Source: Clostridia bacterium
Lineage (GTDB): Bacteria > Bacillota > Clostridia > Lachnospirales > Anaerotignaceae
Direction of reading: 5' to 3'
Length of the DNA stretch: 64,000 nt
NCBI GenBank assembly: GCA_910575055.1
Contig: CAJTDC010000002.1
Coordinates: forward strand, 62,001-126,000
The position numbers and the translations under genes are program-made. The notes beneath the pieces are model-generated. The model was not told where the DNA came from, made no database searches, and saw only the letters and a list, made by a program, of their open reading frames with translations. Shown here in pieces: positions 8,740 through 17,304 of the stretch; position 1 is the stretch's first letter; each line of letters starts with the position of its first letter.

Positions 8740-10136
8740 CAGAAAAGAAAAAATTTGAAATACCGCATATATTTGTGATATTAGCATTATTAGCACTTGT
8801 TGTTGCAGTTATCACCTATATGATTCCTGCTGGTGAATATGTAAGAATAGAAGGAGCTGATGGACGTGCTATTATTGACCCAAATTCTTTTCATTTGATT
8901 GAAAAAACACCTACAACATTTTTGCAATATTTAAAATCTTTTCCACAAGGTCTTGTAGACTCAGGCTGGTTATTTGTTTTGACATTTACAATAGGTGGTG
9001 CATTTGGCGTTATCAAAAAAGCAATTAATATATCAGCATTAATTAAGATGGCTGCTTCAAAGTTTGGTCGTTTTGATATTTTTATGATAATCTCTCTTAT
9101 GATTATTATTGCATTAATTGATTCTTTTATTGGTATGTGTGAACTAACAATTGTTTATGTACCAATTCTGTTACCTTTGATACTTGCTTTAGGATACGAT
9201 AGCATCACTTGTTGCGGTCTTGTATTAGGTGCTTCTGTAGTAGGATTTGCTTCTGCAATGACAAATCCTTTTACAACAGCTGTAGCACAAAAAATTTGTA
9301 ACCTTCCTTTATATTCTGGCATAAGTTTTCGCTTTGGAATATTGATTGTAATGCTTATTATTTCAACTATTTATGTAATATGGTATTCTCAGCGAGTTAA
9401 AAAAGCTCCCGAAAAAAGTTTTACATATCAAGAGGATAAAGAAACAAAAAAAATTGTGCTGAGTGACGAAACAGAAAATGTAAAACTTACTACAAGAGAA
9501 AGTATTGCTGGTTTTATAACACTTGCTGGTTTTATACTTACTGTATTTGGTGTTATAAAATGGGGGTGGGATATGCCTGAAATGGGTGGCTGTTTTGTAG
9601 GTATTGCAATATTTTCTGGCATAATATCTGGAATGAATGGAAATGAAATATGTAATAATTTGATAGAGGGTTTTAAAGAAGTTCTTGTAGGAGCATTGGT
9701 CATTGGAGTTGCAAGAGCAATCACTGTGATTATGTCTAATGCAAATATTACAGATACCATTGTATACTATTTATCTAGTGTTATTCAGTCTGTACCAGCA
9801 AGTATTACTTCAATTGGTATGTTGATTTTTCAAACCATATTTAATTTCTTTGTTCCTTCTGGAAGCGGACAAGCAACGATTGTTATGCCTTTGATGTCAC
9901 CTTTAGCAGAATTATGCGGTATTACGCAGCAAACAGCAGTTCTTGCATTTCAGTTTGGTGACGGACTTTCTAATGTTGTTTATCCTGTGTCAGGTTATAT
10001 GATGGCAACACTTGCAGTTGGTCATGTACCTTATAATAAGTGGTTAAAATTTATATTGCCTTTATTTGCAATATTAACGATTGTGTCAGCTATTATATTA
10101 GTTGTAGCACAAAGTATACAGCTAGGTCCATTTTAA
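8736..10136 (+). CDS. YfcC-family (DcuC/AbgT-like) membrane transporter
   Basis: A 466-aa integral membrane protein with about a dozen hydrophobic segments. The start (FVILALLALVVAVITYMIPAGEY) and the late VPSGSGQATIVMPLM motif are typical of the YfcC/C4-dicarboxylate anaerobic carrier family (ion-transporter superfamily). Members carry amino acids, short peptides or dicarboxylates. Coupling by ATGA overlap to the M20 hydrolase suggests uptake of its substrate, comparable to AbgT/AbgAB systems. A terminator follows. Confidence 0.85.
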   Translation: MTEKKKFEIPHIFVILALLALVVAVITYMIPAGEYVRIEGADGRAIIDPNSFHLIEKTPTTFLQYLKSFPQGLVDSGWLFVLTFTIGGAFGVIKKAINISALIKMAASKFGRFDIFMIISLMIIIALIDSFIGMCELTIVYVPILLPLILALGYDSITCCGLVLGASVVGFASAMTNPFTTAVAQKICNLPLYSGISFRFGILIVMLIISTIYVIWYSQRVKKAPEKSFTYQEDKETKKIVLSDETENVKLTTRESIAGFITLAGFILTVFGVIKWGWDMPEMGGCFVGIAIFSGIISGMNGNEICNNLIEGFKEVLVGALVIGVARAITVIMSNANITDTIVYYLSSVIQSVPASITSIGMLIFQTIFNFFVPSGSGQATIVMPLMSPLAELCGITQQTAVLAFQFGDGLSNVVYPVSGYMMATLAVGHVPYNKWLKFILPLFAILTIVSAIILVVAQSIQLGPF

Positions 10137-10152
10137 ACATTATCTAAAAAAT

Positions 10153-10192
10153 AAAAAAACAGCATTAACACTATGATTAGTGCTGTTTTTTT
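10153..10192 (+). terminator. Terminator of the gdhA-M20-YfcC operon
   Basis: Hairpin AACAGCA...TGCTGTT with a partly paired upper stem, followed by TTTTTTT. Confidence 0.8.
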
Positions 10193-10219
10193 ATGAAATA
10201 ATCGTTTATTTGCAATACA

Positions 10220-10280
10220 CTTTTTCATGTTTAGTATGAAAAAGGCGAACTTTCTTTTGAGTATTTGGTAATGTTATAAT
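10220..10280 (+). promoter_or_regulatory. Oxidoreductase operon promoter with LysR-type operator
   Basis: Inverted repeat TTTTTCAT-N7-ATGAAAAA (10221-10243) and TATAAT (10275-10280), separated by 31 nt exactly as upstream of gdhA. The flanking ACTTT is also shared. Confidence 0.75.
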
Positions 10281-10330
10281 CCATTTATAGAAATCAAACA
10301 GTACAAAATTTAAGGAATGGAGGGCTTGTA

Positions 10331-10543
10331 GTGAATCGGGTAACAGTAAACAGAGAAATGTGCAAAGAATGTGAATACTGTATGACATTTTGTCCCAAAA
10401 AGACGATACTGGCAAAAAGTAAAAGTTTAAACAAAATGGGATATTATGCAATAGAAGCACAAAATATGGAAGATTGTATTGCTTGTGGCATTTGTGCAAC
10501 AGTTTGTCCAGAAGGTGCGATTATGGTAGAAAAAGACGTATAA
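10331..10543 (+). CDS. 4Fe-4S ferredoxin-type (delta) subunit of 2-oxoacid:ferredoxin oxidoreductase
   Basis: A 70-aa protein with two CxxCxxCxxxCP clusters (CKECEYCMTFCPKK and CIACGICATVCPEG), so it binds two [4Fe-4S] centres. It starts at GTG behind GGAGGGC. It is the first gene of a four-gene set with alpha, beta and gamma subunits in the order seen in KorDABC/VorDABC operons. It passes electrons from the TPP site to ferredoxin. Confidence 0.9.
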   Translation: MNRVTVNREMCKECEYCMTFCPKKTILAKSKSLNKMGYYAIEAQNMEDCIACGICATVCPEGAIMVEKDV

Positions 10544-10558
10544 AGGAGGGAAAATAAA

Positions 10559-11608
10559 ATGAGTAAAGTATTTATGCAGGGAAATGAAGCATTTGCAGAG
10601 GCTGCTATTCGCTGTGGCTGCAAATATTTTTTTGGCTATCCTATCACGCCATCTAGTGAGATACCAGAATATTATGCCAAAAAAGCACCTTCAGAAGATT
10701 TGACATTTGTGCAGGCAGAAACAGAAGTTTCTGCATTTAATATGGTAGCAGGTGTTGCAGCAACAGGAAAAAGAGGTATGACAGCAACATCTGGGCCAGG
10801 ATTTTCATTAGGCTGTGAAGCAATGAGTTATATGTCGGCTGCTTCACTTCCGGCAGTCATTGTAGATTGTATGCGTCCAGGGCCAGCAGATGGCGAAATA
10901 TTAGGTTCGCAAGGAGATTATAACCAATTAACAAAAGGCGGAGGTCATGGTGACTATAATACTATTGTTTTAGCACCTTATTCTGTGCAGGAATATGCTG
11001 ATTTTGCTTCACTTTCCTTTGAACTTGCTGAAAAATATAGAAATCCTGTGGTTGTAGCAAGTGATGGAACCATTGCAAAATTAATGGAAAATGTAGAATT
11101 ACCAAAAAAGAATTATGAATTTAAGAGAAGTGACTGGGCATGTGATGGTATGAATGGCAGAAGCCATTACAATGATATTACTACTTGCGGTGATGGTCCA
11201 GAACAGTGGGAGCACTTTAATATTACATTACAGCAAAAATATCAAACAATACAGCAAAATGAGCAAAGATGGGAAGAAATAAATACAGAAGATGCAGATA
11301 TTATAATTGTTGCATTTGGCTCATTAGCAAGGGTTTGTATGGATACCATAAAAATTGCAAGGGAAAATGGTAAAAAAGTGGGACTTATCAGGCCAATTAC
11401 ATTATGGCCTTTCCCAGAAAAAGCATTTGAAAAATATGAAAAAACAAATACAAAATTTTTTGTAACAGAATTAAATGCAGGACAAATGGTAAATGATGTA
11501 AAAATTGCAGTAAATGATAAAAACAGAGTAGAATTTTATGGGAAATTGGGAGGTATCACCCCCACTCCAATAGAATTATACCAAAAATTATGTGAAATTT
11601 ATCCATAA
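10559..11608 (+). CDS. vorB: 2-oxoacid:ferredoxin oxidoreductase alpha subunit (VorB/KorA type)
   Basis: A 349-aa alpha subunit. It begins MSKVFMQGNEAFAEAA and GYPITPSSEIPEY, the signature of 3-methyl-2-oxobutanoate and 2-oxoglutarate ferredoxin oxidoreductases lacking a fused gamma domain. The C-terminal transketolase-like domain starts near residue 245. The complex oxidises a 2-oxoacid to acyl-CoA with reduced ferredoxin. Substrate could be 2-oxoisovalerate (branched-chain Stickland oxidation) or 2-oxoglutarate; proximity of gdhA does not settle it. Confidence 0.88.
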   Translation: MSKVFMQGNEAFAEAAIRCGCKYFFGYPITPSSEIPEYYAKKAPSEDLTFVQAETEVSAFNMVAGVAATGKRGMTATSGPGFSLGCEAMSYMSAASLPAVIVDCMRPGPADGEILGSQGDYNQLTKGGGHGDYNTIVLAPYSVQEYADFASLSFELAEKYRNPVVVASDGTIAKLMENVELPKKNYEFKRSDWACDGMNGRSHYNDITTCGDGPEQWEHFNITLQQKYQTIQQNEQRWEEINTEDADIIIVAFGSLARVCMDTIKIARENGKKVGLIRPITLWPFPEKAFEKYEKTNTKFFVTELNAGQMVNDVKIAVNDKNRVEFYGKLGGITPTPIELYQKLCEIYP

Positions 11609-11627
11609 AAATAGGAGGTGAAATCAA

Positions 11628-12383
11628 ATGAGCATTGTATATCAAAGACCAGAAGTTTTTACAAATGAGTATATGAAATATTGCGGAGGTTGTGGACATG
11701 GTATTATAAATAGACTGATTGGGGAAATCATAGAAGAACAAAATTGGAAAGAAAAAACAGTGATAGTATGGCCAATAGGCTGTTCTGTTTATGCGGACAA
11801 ATATTTTAAAGTAGATAGCATTTGTGCATTACATGGCAGAGCTCCAGCAATGGGAACAGGTATAAAACGTTCCTGCCCAGAAGATTTAGTAATTGTATAT
11901 CAAGGCGACGGTGATATGGTTTCAGAGGGCATGGCGGAAATTATGCACGCTGGCATTAGAGGAGAAAAATTTACAGTCGTATTTGTAAATAATGCGATAT
12001 ACGGTATGACAGGCGGACAGATGGCACCTACAACACTTATGGAGCAAGTTACAACAACAACACCTTATGGCAGAAAACAAGAAAATACAGGAAATCCTGT
12101 AAATATGGCTGAAATCATTAGTCAATTAGAAGGTTGTTATTATAGCGAAAGGGTTGCTGTAACATCACCAGCAAACATACAAAAAACAAAAAAAGCAATC
12201 AAAAAGGCATTTCAATATCAAATGGAAGGAAAAGGACTCAGCTTTGTAGAAGTGCTTTCTCCTTGTCCAACAGGTTGGAAAATGAAACCTGCAGATGCTT
12301 TAAAACACATAAACGATATTGTAGTAAAACAATATCCCCTTGCAGTATTTAAAGATTTAGGAAGGGGGGAAAAACAATTATGA
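11628..12383 (+). CDS. 2-oxoacid:ferredoxin oxidoreductase beta subunit (TPP-binding)
   Basis: A 251-aa TPP-binding subunit. The motif GDGD followed about 29 residues later by NN (VNNAIYGMTGGQ) forms the pyrophosphate/Mg site, and CGGCGHG near the N-terminus is typical of VorA/KorB. It lacks its own Fe-S cluster motif, consistent with the separate ferredoxin subunit. Strong AGGAGGTG ribosome site; overlaps the gamma gene by 4 nt. Confidence 0.9.
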   Translation: MSIVYQRPEVFTNEYMKYCGGCGHGIINRLIGEIIEEQNWKEKTVIVWPIGCSVYADKYFKVDSICALHGRAPAMGTGIKRSCPEDLVIVYQGDGDMVSEGMAEIMHAGIRGEKFTVVFVNNAIYGMTGGQMAPTTLMEQVTTTTPYGRKQENTGNPVNMAEIISQLEGCYYSERVAVTSPANIQKTKKAIKKAFQYQMEGKGLSFVEVLSPCPTGWKMKPADALKHINDIVVKQYPLAVFKDLGRGEKQL

Positions 12384-12901
12384 AAAGTAAATTGATATTT
12401 TCTGGTATAGGCGGACAAGGTACCATACTTATGGGAAAAATGATTTGTACTGCCGCCGCAAAAAAAGGATATTATGTCACGCTTTCACCTGCTTACGGAC
12501 AAGAAAAAAGAGGAGGCAGAGCAAGTTGTCAAGTAGTGATTTCAGAAGAAATGAGTTCAATGATAATATCAGAAGCAGATACCATATTAGTTATGGACGA
12601 AAAAAGTCTAAATGACTATGAAAATAAAGTAAAAGCTGGTGGTACGCTTATCATTAACCAATCTATGATTACAAAAGATGCACAAAGAAAAGACATCAAT
12701 GTTGTGAAAATACCTTTTACAGAAATTGCTGCAAAAGCTGCTACAGCAAAAAGTGCAAACATAGTTGCATTGGGTGCAGTTGTCAAAACATTAGATATTG
12801 TTACACTTGATGATGCAAAAGAAGTGATAAAAGTAAAAATGAAACCTGCACTTGTAGAACAAAATATCAAAGCATTAGAGGCAGGATATCATTACTTATA
12901 A
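12380..12901 (+). CDS. 2-oxoacid:ferredoxin oxidoreductase gamma subunit
   Basis: A 173-aa subunit with the characteristic SGIGGQG start, then PAYGQEKRGGRASC, the conserved core of the gamma domain that helps bind CoA. It completes the four-subunit enzyme and its start overlaps the beta-subunit stop (ATGA). The usual length is 170-190 aa, so the gene is intact. Confidence 0.9.
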   Translation: MKSKLIFSGIGGQGTILMGKMICTAAAKKGYYVTLSPAYGQEKRGGRASCQVVISEEMSSMIISEADTILVMDEKSLNDYENKVKAGGTLIINQSMITKDAQRKDINVVKIPFTEIAAKAATAKSANIVALGAVVKTLDIVTLDDAKEVIKVKMKPALVEQNIKALEAGYHYL

Positions 12902-12931
12902 AAATTTTATAAAATATAGGAGGAAAATAGT

Positions 12932-13390
12932 ATGGTAGGTAAAAAAGTGGTGCATCACTTAATGATGAGTGCGAAAGATGCACATTATGTAGGCGGATTA
13001 GTAAATGGTGCTAGAATTGTTGACCAATGGGGCGATGTTGGTACAGAACTTATGGTTTATGTTGATGGTGATATTAGCTTATTCTTGGGCTATGAAAAAA
13101 TCGAATTTTTGGCACCTGTTTATGTTGGTGACTTTATGGAATATCATGGCTGGATTGAAAAAGTTGGAAATCAATCCTATACTTGTAAATTTGAAGCATG
13201 GAAAGTTGCAACACAATTAGATAGAACAGATGCAGACTTGAGCGGTGTTGCTACCCCTCATACAGCAGCAACAGCTTGTGAGCCTCCAGTACTTTGCGGT
13301 AGAGCAACAGGTAGCCTCTATATTGCAAAACAAGACCAAAGAGGTCCTCAGGAATCTTCTTTCAAAGATAGGAAACATCCAGGTGAATAA
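12932..13390 (+). CDS. acl: Beta-alanyl-CoA:ammonia lyase-like hotdog protein
   Basis: A 152-aa hotdog-fold protein that from memory is very close to the beta-alanyl-CoA:ammonia lyase of Clostridium (Anaerotignum) propionicum. Shared stretches include KVVHHLMMSAKDAHY, WGDVGTELMVYVDGD and a C-terminus ending KHPGE. That enzyme reversibly adds ammonia to acrylyl-CoA; the related Kal acts on 3-aminobutyryl-CoA in lysine fermentation. It is the last gene before a terminator and follows the oxidoreductase operon by 30 nt, so it is probably co-transcribed. The pathway in this organism is not established by the neighbours. Confidence 0.8.
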   Translation: MVGKKVVHHLMMSAKDAHYVGGLVNGARIVDQWGDVGTELMVYVDGDISLFLGYEKIEFLAPVYVGDFMEYHGWIEKVGNQSYTCKFEAWKVATQLDRTDADLSGVATPHTAATACEPPVLCGRATGSLYIAKQDQRGPQESSFKDRKHPGE

Positions 13391-13444
13391 AATATATACT
13401 ACTCATGTAAAATAGTTCAATATTTTAGACATATAGTGTTTGTA

Positions 13445-13475
13445 AAACGGGCGAATTAATTTCGTCCGTTTTTTG
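13445..13475 (+). terminator. Terminator after the ammonia lyase gene
   Basis: Stem ACGGGCGAA/TTCGTCCGT (one G-T pair) with loop TTAAT, then TTTTTT. Confidence 0.85.
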
Positions 13476-13827
13476 TACATTAGGTGAATATCTAAAAAAT
13501 AATTTTAAAAATACTATTGCTTTATTAACTAATTTTGGTATAATAAATATATGGCAACAATTTGGCAACAAAAAATCAGTAAGTCAGAATAAAATATGGA
13601 ATTGAGAGAAAATATCGGCAAAAATAATACAGAAATGAAACATATATATTTAAGTTCTGTTTGAGCTTGCCGAGTGGGAATAATTAAAATTTTTTTGAAC
13701 CCCGCATAAACAGCGGATTTGAGAAAATTTTAAAGGACGTTTGATAACAATTTGATAACATTTGTAAAAAGGCATTTACTCATCAGCAAGTGAGTGGCTG
13801 TCGAGTGCCTATAAAAAAGAATAAGTG
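13476..13827. other. Intergenic region with tandem 11-bp repeats, possible recombinase arm sites
   Basis: Two tandem motifs are visible: GGCAACAATTTGGCAACAA (about 13552-13570) and TTTGATAACAATTTGATAACA (about 13740-13760). Such tandem ATTTGGCAAC-like repeats are often arm-type binding sites or attachment remnants of tyrosine recombinases. No open frame with a ribosome site is present. The left end of element 2 probably lies here, but a matching direct repeat at its right end was not found. Confidence 0.35.
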
Positions 13828-13868
13828 GTCTTACCAAATAAATGAATTAATTTGGTAAGACTTTTTTT
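13828..13868 (+). terminator. Hairpin terminator left of element 2
   Basis: Perfect stem GTCTTACCAAAT/ATTTGGTAAGAC followed by TTTTTTT on the plus strand. It may insulate element 2 from the upstream chromosome; the converging XRE gene ends 50 nt away. Confidence 0.75.
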
Positions 13869-13918
13869 ATTGCCAAAAGTTATTTGTTATTTTTTCCTAT
13901 ATTAGGATAGTTATATCG

Positions 13919-14338
13919 TCATTGGTCGTACTGCTCTTTTGTGATTTCACCAGAAGCTAATTTTGCCCTTTGAGATTGCCAAGCAGAAATCATATCAAAC
14001 ATGGAAAGGTAGGTTGTCCCTTTGCTTTTATCAAGGCGAATACAAAGTTCTCCATTGATTTCATCAGCGTATAGACCATAAATGTCTTCCATTGCAAAAA
14101 GTGTGTGCAGAAGTCCGATGTAGCTGTCAATATCAGGAACAGCAAGTGCTTGAGGAGATACCTCAAAAACTTCTGCAAGTGCGTTCAAATATTTTTCTTT
14201 GGGACTGCGAACACCTTTTTCATATTGAGCAATGCGGACATCTGCCTGCATATCGTTAAAGCCAAGCAATTTTCCTAAATATTTTTGTGTAAATCCATGA
14301 AGTAATCTAAAATGGTGTATTCTTTCTCCGATTGCCAT
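13919..14338 (-). CDS. XRE-family repressor of element 2
   Basis: A 139-aa protein with an N-terminal HTH_3 domain (residues 4-62: IHHFRLLHGFTQKYLGKLLGF...QYEKGVRSP). A C-terminal segment of about 70 aa of unknown role follows. It is transcribed away from the xis-int operon. The 180-bp divergent region contains four copies of a motif near ATACAAAAAAGTATAG, likely its operators. It should set the element's lysogeny-like switch by repressing the xis operon. Element 1 has no such gene within the window. Confidence 0.85.
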   Translation of the reverse strand: MAIGERIHHFRLLHGFTQKYLGKLLGFNDMQADVRIAQYEKGVRSPKEKYLNALAEVFEVSPQALAVPDIDSYIGLLHTLFAMEDIYGLYADEINGELCIRLDKSKGTTYLSMFDMISAWQSQRAKLASGEITKEQYDQ

Positions 14339-14376
14339 AATCTATCTCCTAACAAATGTTGATAATTCAGTATAAC

Positions 14377-14492
14377 ACAAAAGTATGGGAAGAATCAATA
14401 AAAAAATAATACAAAAAAGTATAGAAATTTTTAAAAACTACTTTACAAATACAAAAAAGTATAGTATCATATCATTATACAAATTAGTATAG
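14377..14492. promoter_or_regulatory. Operator repeats between the XRE gene and xis (element 2)
   Basis: Direct repeats at 14409-14424 and 14449-14464 (ATACAAAAAAGTATAG, exactly 40 bp apart), 14477-14492 (ATACAAATTAGTATAG) and a weaker one at 14377-14392. Each is a short palindrome ATAC...GTAT. The 40-bp phasing places sites on one face of the DNA. The likely binder is the adjacent XRE protein. Confidence 0.75.
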
Positions 14493-14519
14493 TGAATAGT
14501 AGTGAAAGGATGGATGGTA

Positions 14520-14708
14520 ATGGAAAAAATGTTTTTAAAAGTATCCGATGTGATGAAAGTGTTAGATGTTTCAGAATCTTATGCTTATAAGTTAATACGC
14601 AAGCTAAACAAAGAACTAGAGAACAAAGGTTACTTTGTGATAGCTGGACGTATTGACCGTCAATTTTTCTATGAACATTTTTATGGGACGCAAAAAAGGA
14701 GGGATTAA
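14520..14708 (+). CDS. Excisionase-like helix-turn-helix protein (element 2)
   Basis: A 62-aa homologue of the element 1 protein at 87-269, with HTH motif KVSDVMKVLDVSESYAYKLI. The ATG at 14520 is preferred because AAGGATGG precedes it by 6 nt; in-frame GTG/ATG codons upstream (14502, 14514) are less well placed. It ends directly at the integrase start. Probable recombination directionality factor. Confidence 0.75.
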   Translation: MEKMFLKVSDVMKVLDVSESYAYKLIRKLNKELENKGYFVIAGRIDRQFFYEHFYGTQKRRD

Positions 14709-15791
14709 ATGTCAGTTTATAAAAATGAAAAAAATAATACTTGGTATGTTATGGTTCGCTACAATGATTGGAAAGGGGAACGAAAACAAAAATGTCAAAG
14801 AGGCTTTGCCACAAAACAAGAGGCACAAAATTGGGAGCGTCAGTTTCAATTACAAAAAAAGGCTGATGTGAATATGACATTAGAAAGTTTTTGCAAACTG
14901 TATGAAAAGGATATTCGTCCTCGTTTGAAGGAGAATACTTGGCTAACAAAAGAAAGTATTATACAAAGTAAGATATTGCCCTACTTGGGACAACGCAGGC
15001 TGTCAGAAATTACTGCGAAAGATGTCATTGACTGGCAGAATGAAATGCGAAGTCAAAAAGGAAAAACAGGAAAGGAAATTTCTCCTACTTATTTAAAAAC
15101 GATTCATGCACAGTTAAGTTCTATATTTAACCATGCTATCCGCTATTACGATTTAACAATCAATCCGGCAAGGAAAGCAGGTACAATGGGCATGGAGGAA
15201 AGCAAAGAAATGTTATTCTGGACAAAACAAGAATATCTAAAATTTGCTGATGTTATGATGGATAAACCACTTTCATTTTACGCATTTGAAATGTTGTATT
15301 GGTGTGGTATTCGAGAGGGAGAATTACTTGCTTTAACGCCTACCGACTTTGATTTTGAAAACAGAACAGTGACAATTAACAAATCTTATCAAAGGCTAAA
15401 AAGAAAAGATGTTGTGACTGTTCCAAAAACAAAAAAGAGTAACAGAGTAATTAAAATACCACAATTTTTAGCAGATGAAATGCAGGATTGTTTTAAATTA
15501 TTTTATAGTTTGAGAGCAAATGACAGAATTTTTCCAGTCACAAAACATTATTTACATCATGAAATGGATAGAGGTTCTAAAATCGCTGGAGTAAAAAGAA
15601 TACCTATTCATTCCATCAGGCACAGTCATGTTTCGTTGTTAATTGACATGGGATTTACAGCTCTTGCAATAGGCGACAGAGTTGGACATGAAAGCGAAAA
15701 AATTACATATAGATATGCTCACTTATTCCCCTCAAGGCAAACAGAAATGGCAGACCGTCTTGATTTTGAAAGAACAAGTGATGATATATAA
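14709..15791 (+). CDS. int: Tyrosine recombinase/integrase (element 2)
   Basis: A 360-aa integrase with arm-binding domain (1-50), core-binding domain (about 60-145) and catalytic domain. Catalytic residues are Arg in CGIREGE, HSIRH, His in GHES and Tyr in YRYAHLF. The usual HxxRH box reads HSIRH here against HDIRH in element 1. AAAGGAGGG precedes the ATG. Paralogous to 299-1360, so the two elements may share or compete for recombination sites. Confidence 0.93.
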   Translation: MSVYKNEKNNTWYVMVRYNDWKGERKQKCQRGFATKQEAQNWERQFQLQKKADVNMTLESFCKLYEKDIRPRLKENTWLTKESIIQSKILPYLGQRRLSEITAKDVIDWQNEMRSQKGKTGKEISPTYLKTIHAQLSSIFNHAIRYYDLTINPARKAGTMGMEESKEMLFWTKQEYLKFADVMMDKPLSFYAFEMLYWCGIREGELLALTPTDFDFENRTVTINKSYQRLKRKDVVTVPKTKKSNRVIKIPQFLADEMQDCFKLFYSLRANDRIFPVTKHYLHHEMDRGSKIAGVKRIPIHSIRHSHVSLLIDMGFTALAIGDRVGHESEKITYRYAHLFPSRQTEMADRLDFERTSDDI

Positions 15792-15813
15792 ATTTTACAA
15801 AAGGAGTGTTGTT

Positions 15814-16137
15814 ATGTCAATAAAAAAATTAGACCAACAAGGGCGATGGAGAAATAAAATAGTATCTTTTAGAGTTTCTCCAGAGGAAGATAAGCAAATT
15901 GAAACAGCAGTCAGATTATCAGGTATGAGCAAACAGGATTTTATTATTTGCTGTTTGCAGAAAAGAAAAATTGAAGTAACAGGAAATCCAAAAGTGTATA
16001 AAGCACTCAAAAATGAGTTAGCAAATGTATTAAATGAACTGAATCGTATTGAAGCGGGAAACAAAGTATCTCAAGATTTATTGGATACTATCCATTTAAT
16101 TACTATCACAATGCAAGGTATGAGAAATGGTGAATAA
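15814..16137 (+). CDS. Ribbon-helix-helix (MobC-like) DNA-binding protein, element 2
   Basis: A 107-aa homologue of 1353-1676. The ATG at 15814 follows AAAAGGAG; the reading frame extends upstream into the integrase without another good start. The ribbon-helix-helix segment is VSFRVSPEEDKQIETAV...SGMSKQDFI. Unlike element 1, it does not overlap the integrase. Possible relaxosome accessory factor or regulator. Confidence 0.65.
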   Translation: MSIKKLDQQGRWRNKIVSFRVSPEEDKQIETAVRLSGMSKQDFIICCLQKRKIEVTGNPKVYKALKNELANVLNELNRIEAGNKVSQDLLDTIHLITITMQGMRNGE

Positions 16138-16183
16138 AAGACTTTCACTATTTCAAATGCCAAGAGAAAAAGGAGGAAAACCA

Positions 16184-17299
16184 ATGAGTAAAAATGAAAA
16201 GATTGTCCCTATAATATCTGCAGCAACAGACAAAGGACAATCCATAGTAACTAATGAAAGTATAGCAGAAAAACAGCAAAAAAGCAATGAGCAAAACACG
16301 AAAAATTTTGAACAGGGGGTGTTGTATACGATTACAATGGAAGAATTATATGATACAGCGTTTCCACCAAAAGTCCCTATTGTTGATGGGCTAATTTATA
16401 ATGGTACATATCTTTTTGTCGGTGCTCCAAAGGTAGGAAAATCGTTTTTTATGGCACAGTTAGGTTATCATGTGAGTATGGGTATTCCACTATGGAATTA
16501 CAAAGTCAATCAAGGTAGTGTATTATATTTAGCATTGGAAGATGATTTCAGCAGACTGCAAAAACGACTTTCAAAAATGTTTGGTATGGAAAGCACAAGT
16601 AACTTTTATTTTGCTACCATGTCAAAATCTTTAAATGAAGGTTTGGAAGAACAGCTTAGTAAATTTATGAAAGAACACGCTGACACAAAGTTAATTATGA
16701 TTGATACTCTGCAAAAAATAAGAGAAGTTGGAGGAGATAAATATAGCTATTCTAGCGACTATGATATTGTAATGAAGTTAAAGCAGTTCAGTGATAAACA
16801 TAATGTTTGTGTTTTGGTGGTGCATCACACAAGAAAGTTGCAGTCAGAAGACAGTTTTGAAATGATTTCTGGTACGAATGGTTTGCTTGGAGCAGCAGAT
16901 GGCGCCTTCATCATGCAAAAGAAAAAACGTACAGATAATATTGCTGTGTTGGATATTGCAGGGCGTGACCAGCCAGACCAAAAATTGACGATTGAATTTG
17001 ATAGAGAGCATTGTGTTTGGAATTTCAAAAAGGCTGAAACAGAATTGTGGAAAGAACCAATTAATCCGCTTTTAGAAGCTATTGATTTATTATTAACAAA
17101 GGAAAATCCAGAATGGCAAGGAACAGCAACAGAACTAGTTGAAAAACTGCCAGATATACAAATACAAGCAAATGTGGTTACTAGAAAATTAAATGTGTTG
17201 AATAGCAGACTTTTACAAGAATATGGTATTCAGTATGAAAATAAACGTGGGCATGAGAGAAAAATTTGCCTGAAACGTGTAGCAGATGGAAAAGAATAA
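16184..17299 (+). CDS. repA: RepA-like hexameric AAA ATPase (element 2)
   Basis: A 371-aa RecA-fold ATPase, same length as the element 1 paralogue. Walker A is GAPKVGKS and the Walker B strand LIMIDT. ATG 16184 follows AAAGGAGG; an upstream in-frame ATG at 16127 overlaps the previous gene. Residues up to about 300 are about 80% identical to element 1 by eye. The C-terminal 70 residues diverge much more, in parallel with the divergence of the adjacent iterons. Confidence 0.8.
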   Translation: MSKNEKIVPIISAATDKGQSIVTNESIAEKQQKSNEQNTKNFEQGVLYTITMEELYDTAFPPKVPIVDGLIYNGTYLFVGAPKVGKSFFMAQLGYHVSMGIPLWNYKVNQGSVLYLALEDDFSRLQKRLSKMFGMESTSNFYFATMSKSLNEGLEEQLSKFMKEHADTKLIMIDTLQKIREVGGDKYSYSSDYDIVMKLKQFSDKHNVCVLVVHHTRKLQSEDSFEMISGTNGLLGAADGAFIMQKKKRTDNIAVLDIAGRDQPDQKLTIEFDREHCVWNFKKAETELWKEPINPLLEAIDLLLTKENPEWQGTATELVEKLPDIQIQANVVTRKLNVLNSRLLQEYGIQYENKRGHERKICLKRVADGKE

Positions 17300-17304
17300 A
17301 AAAA

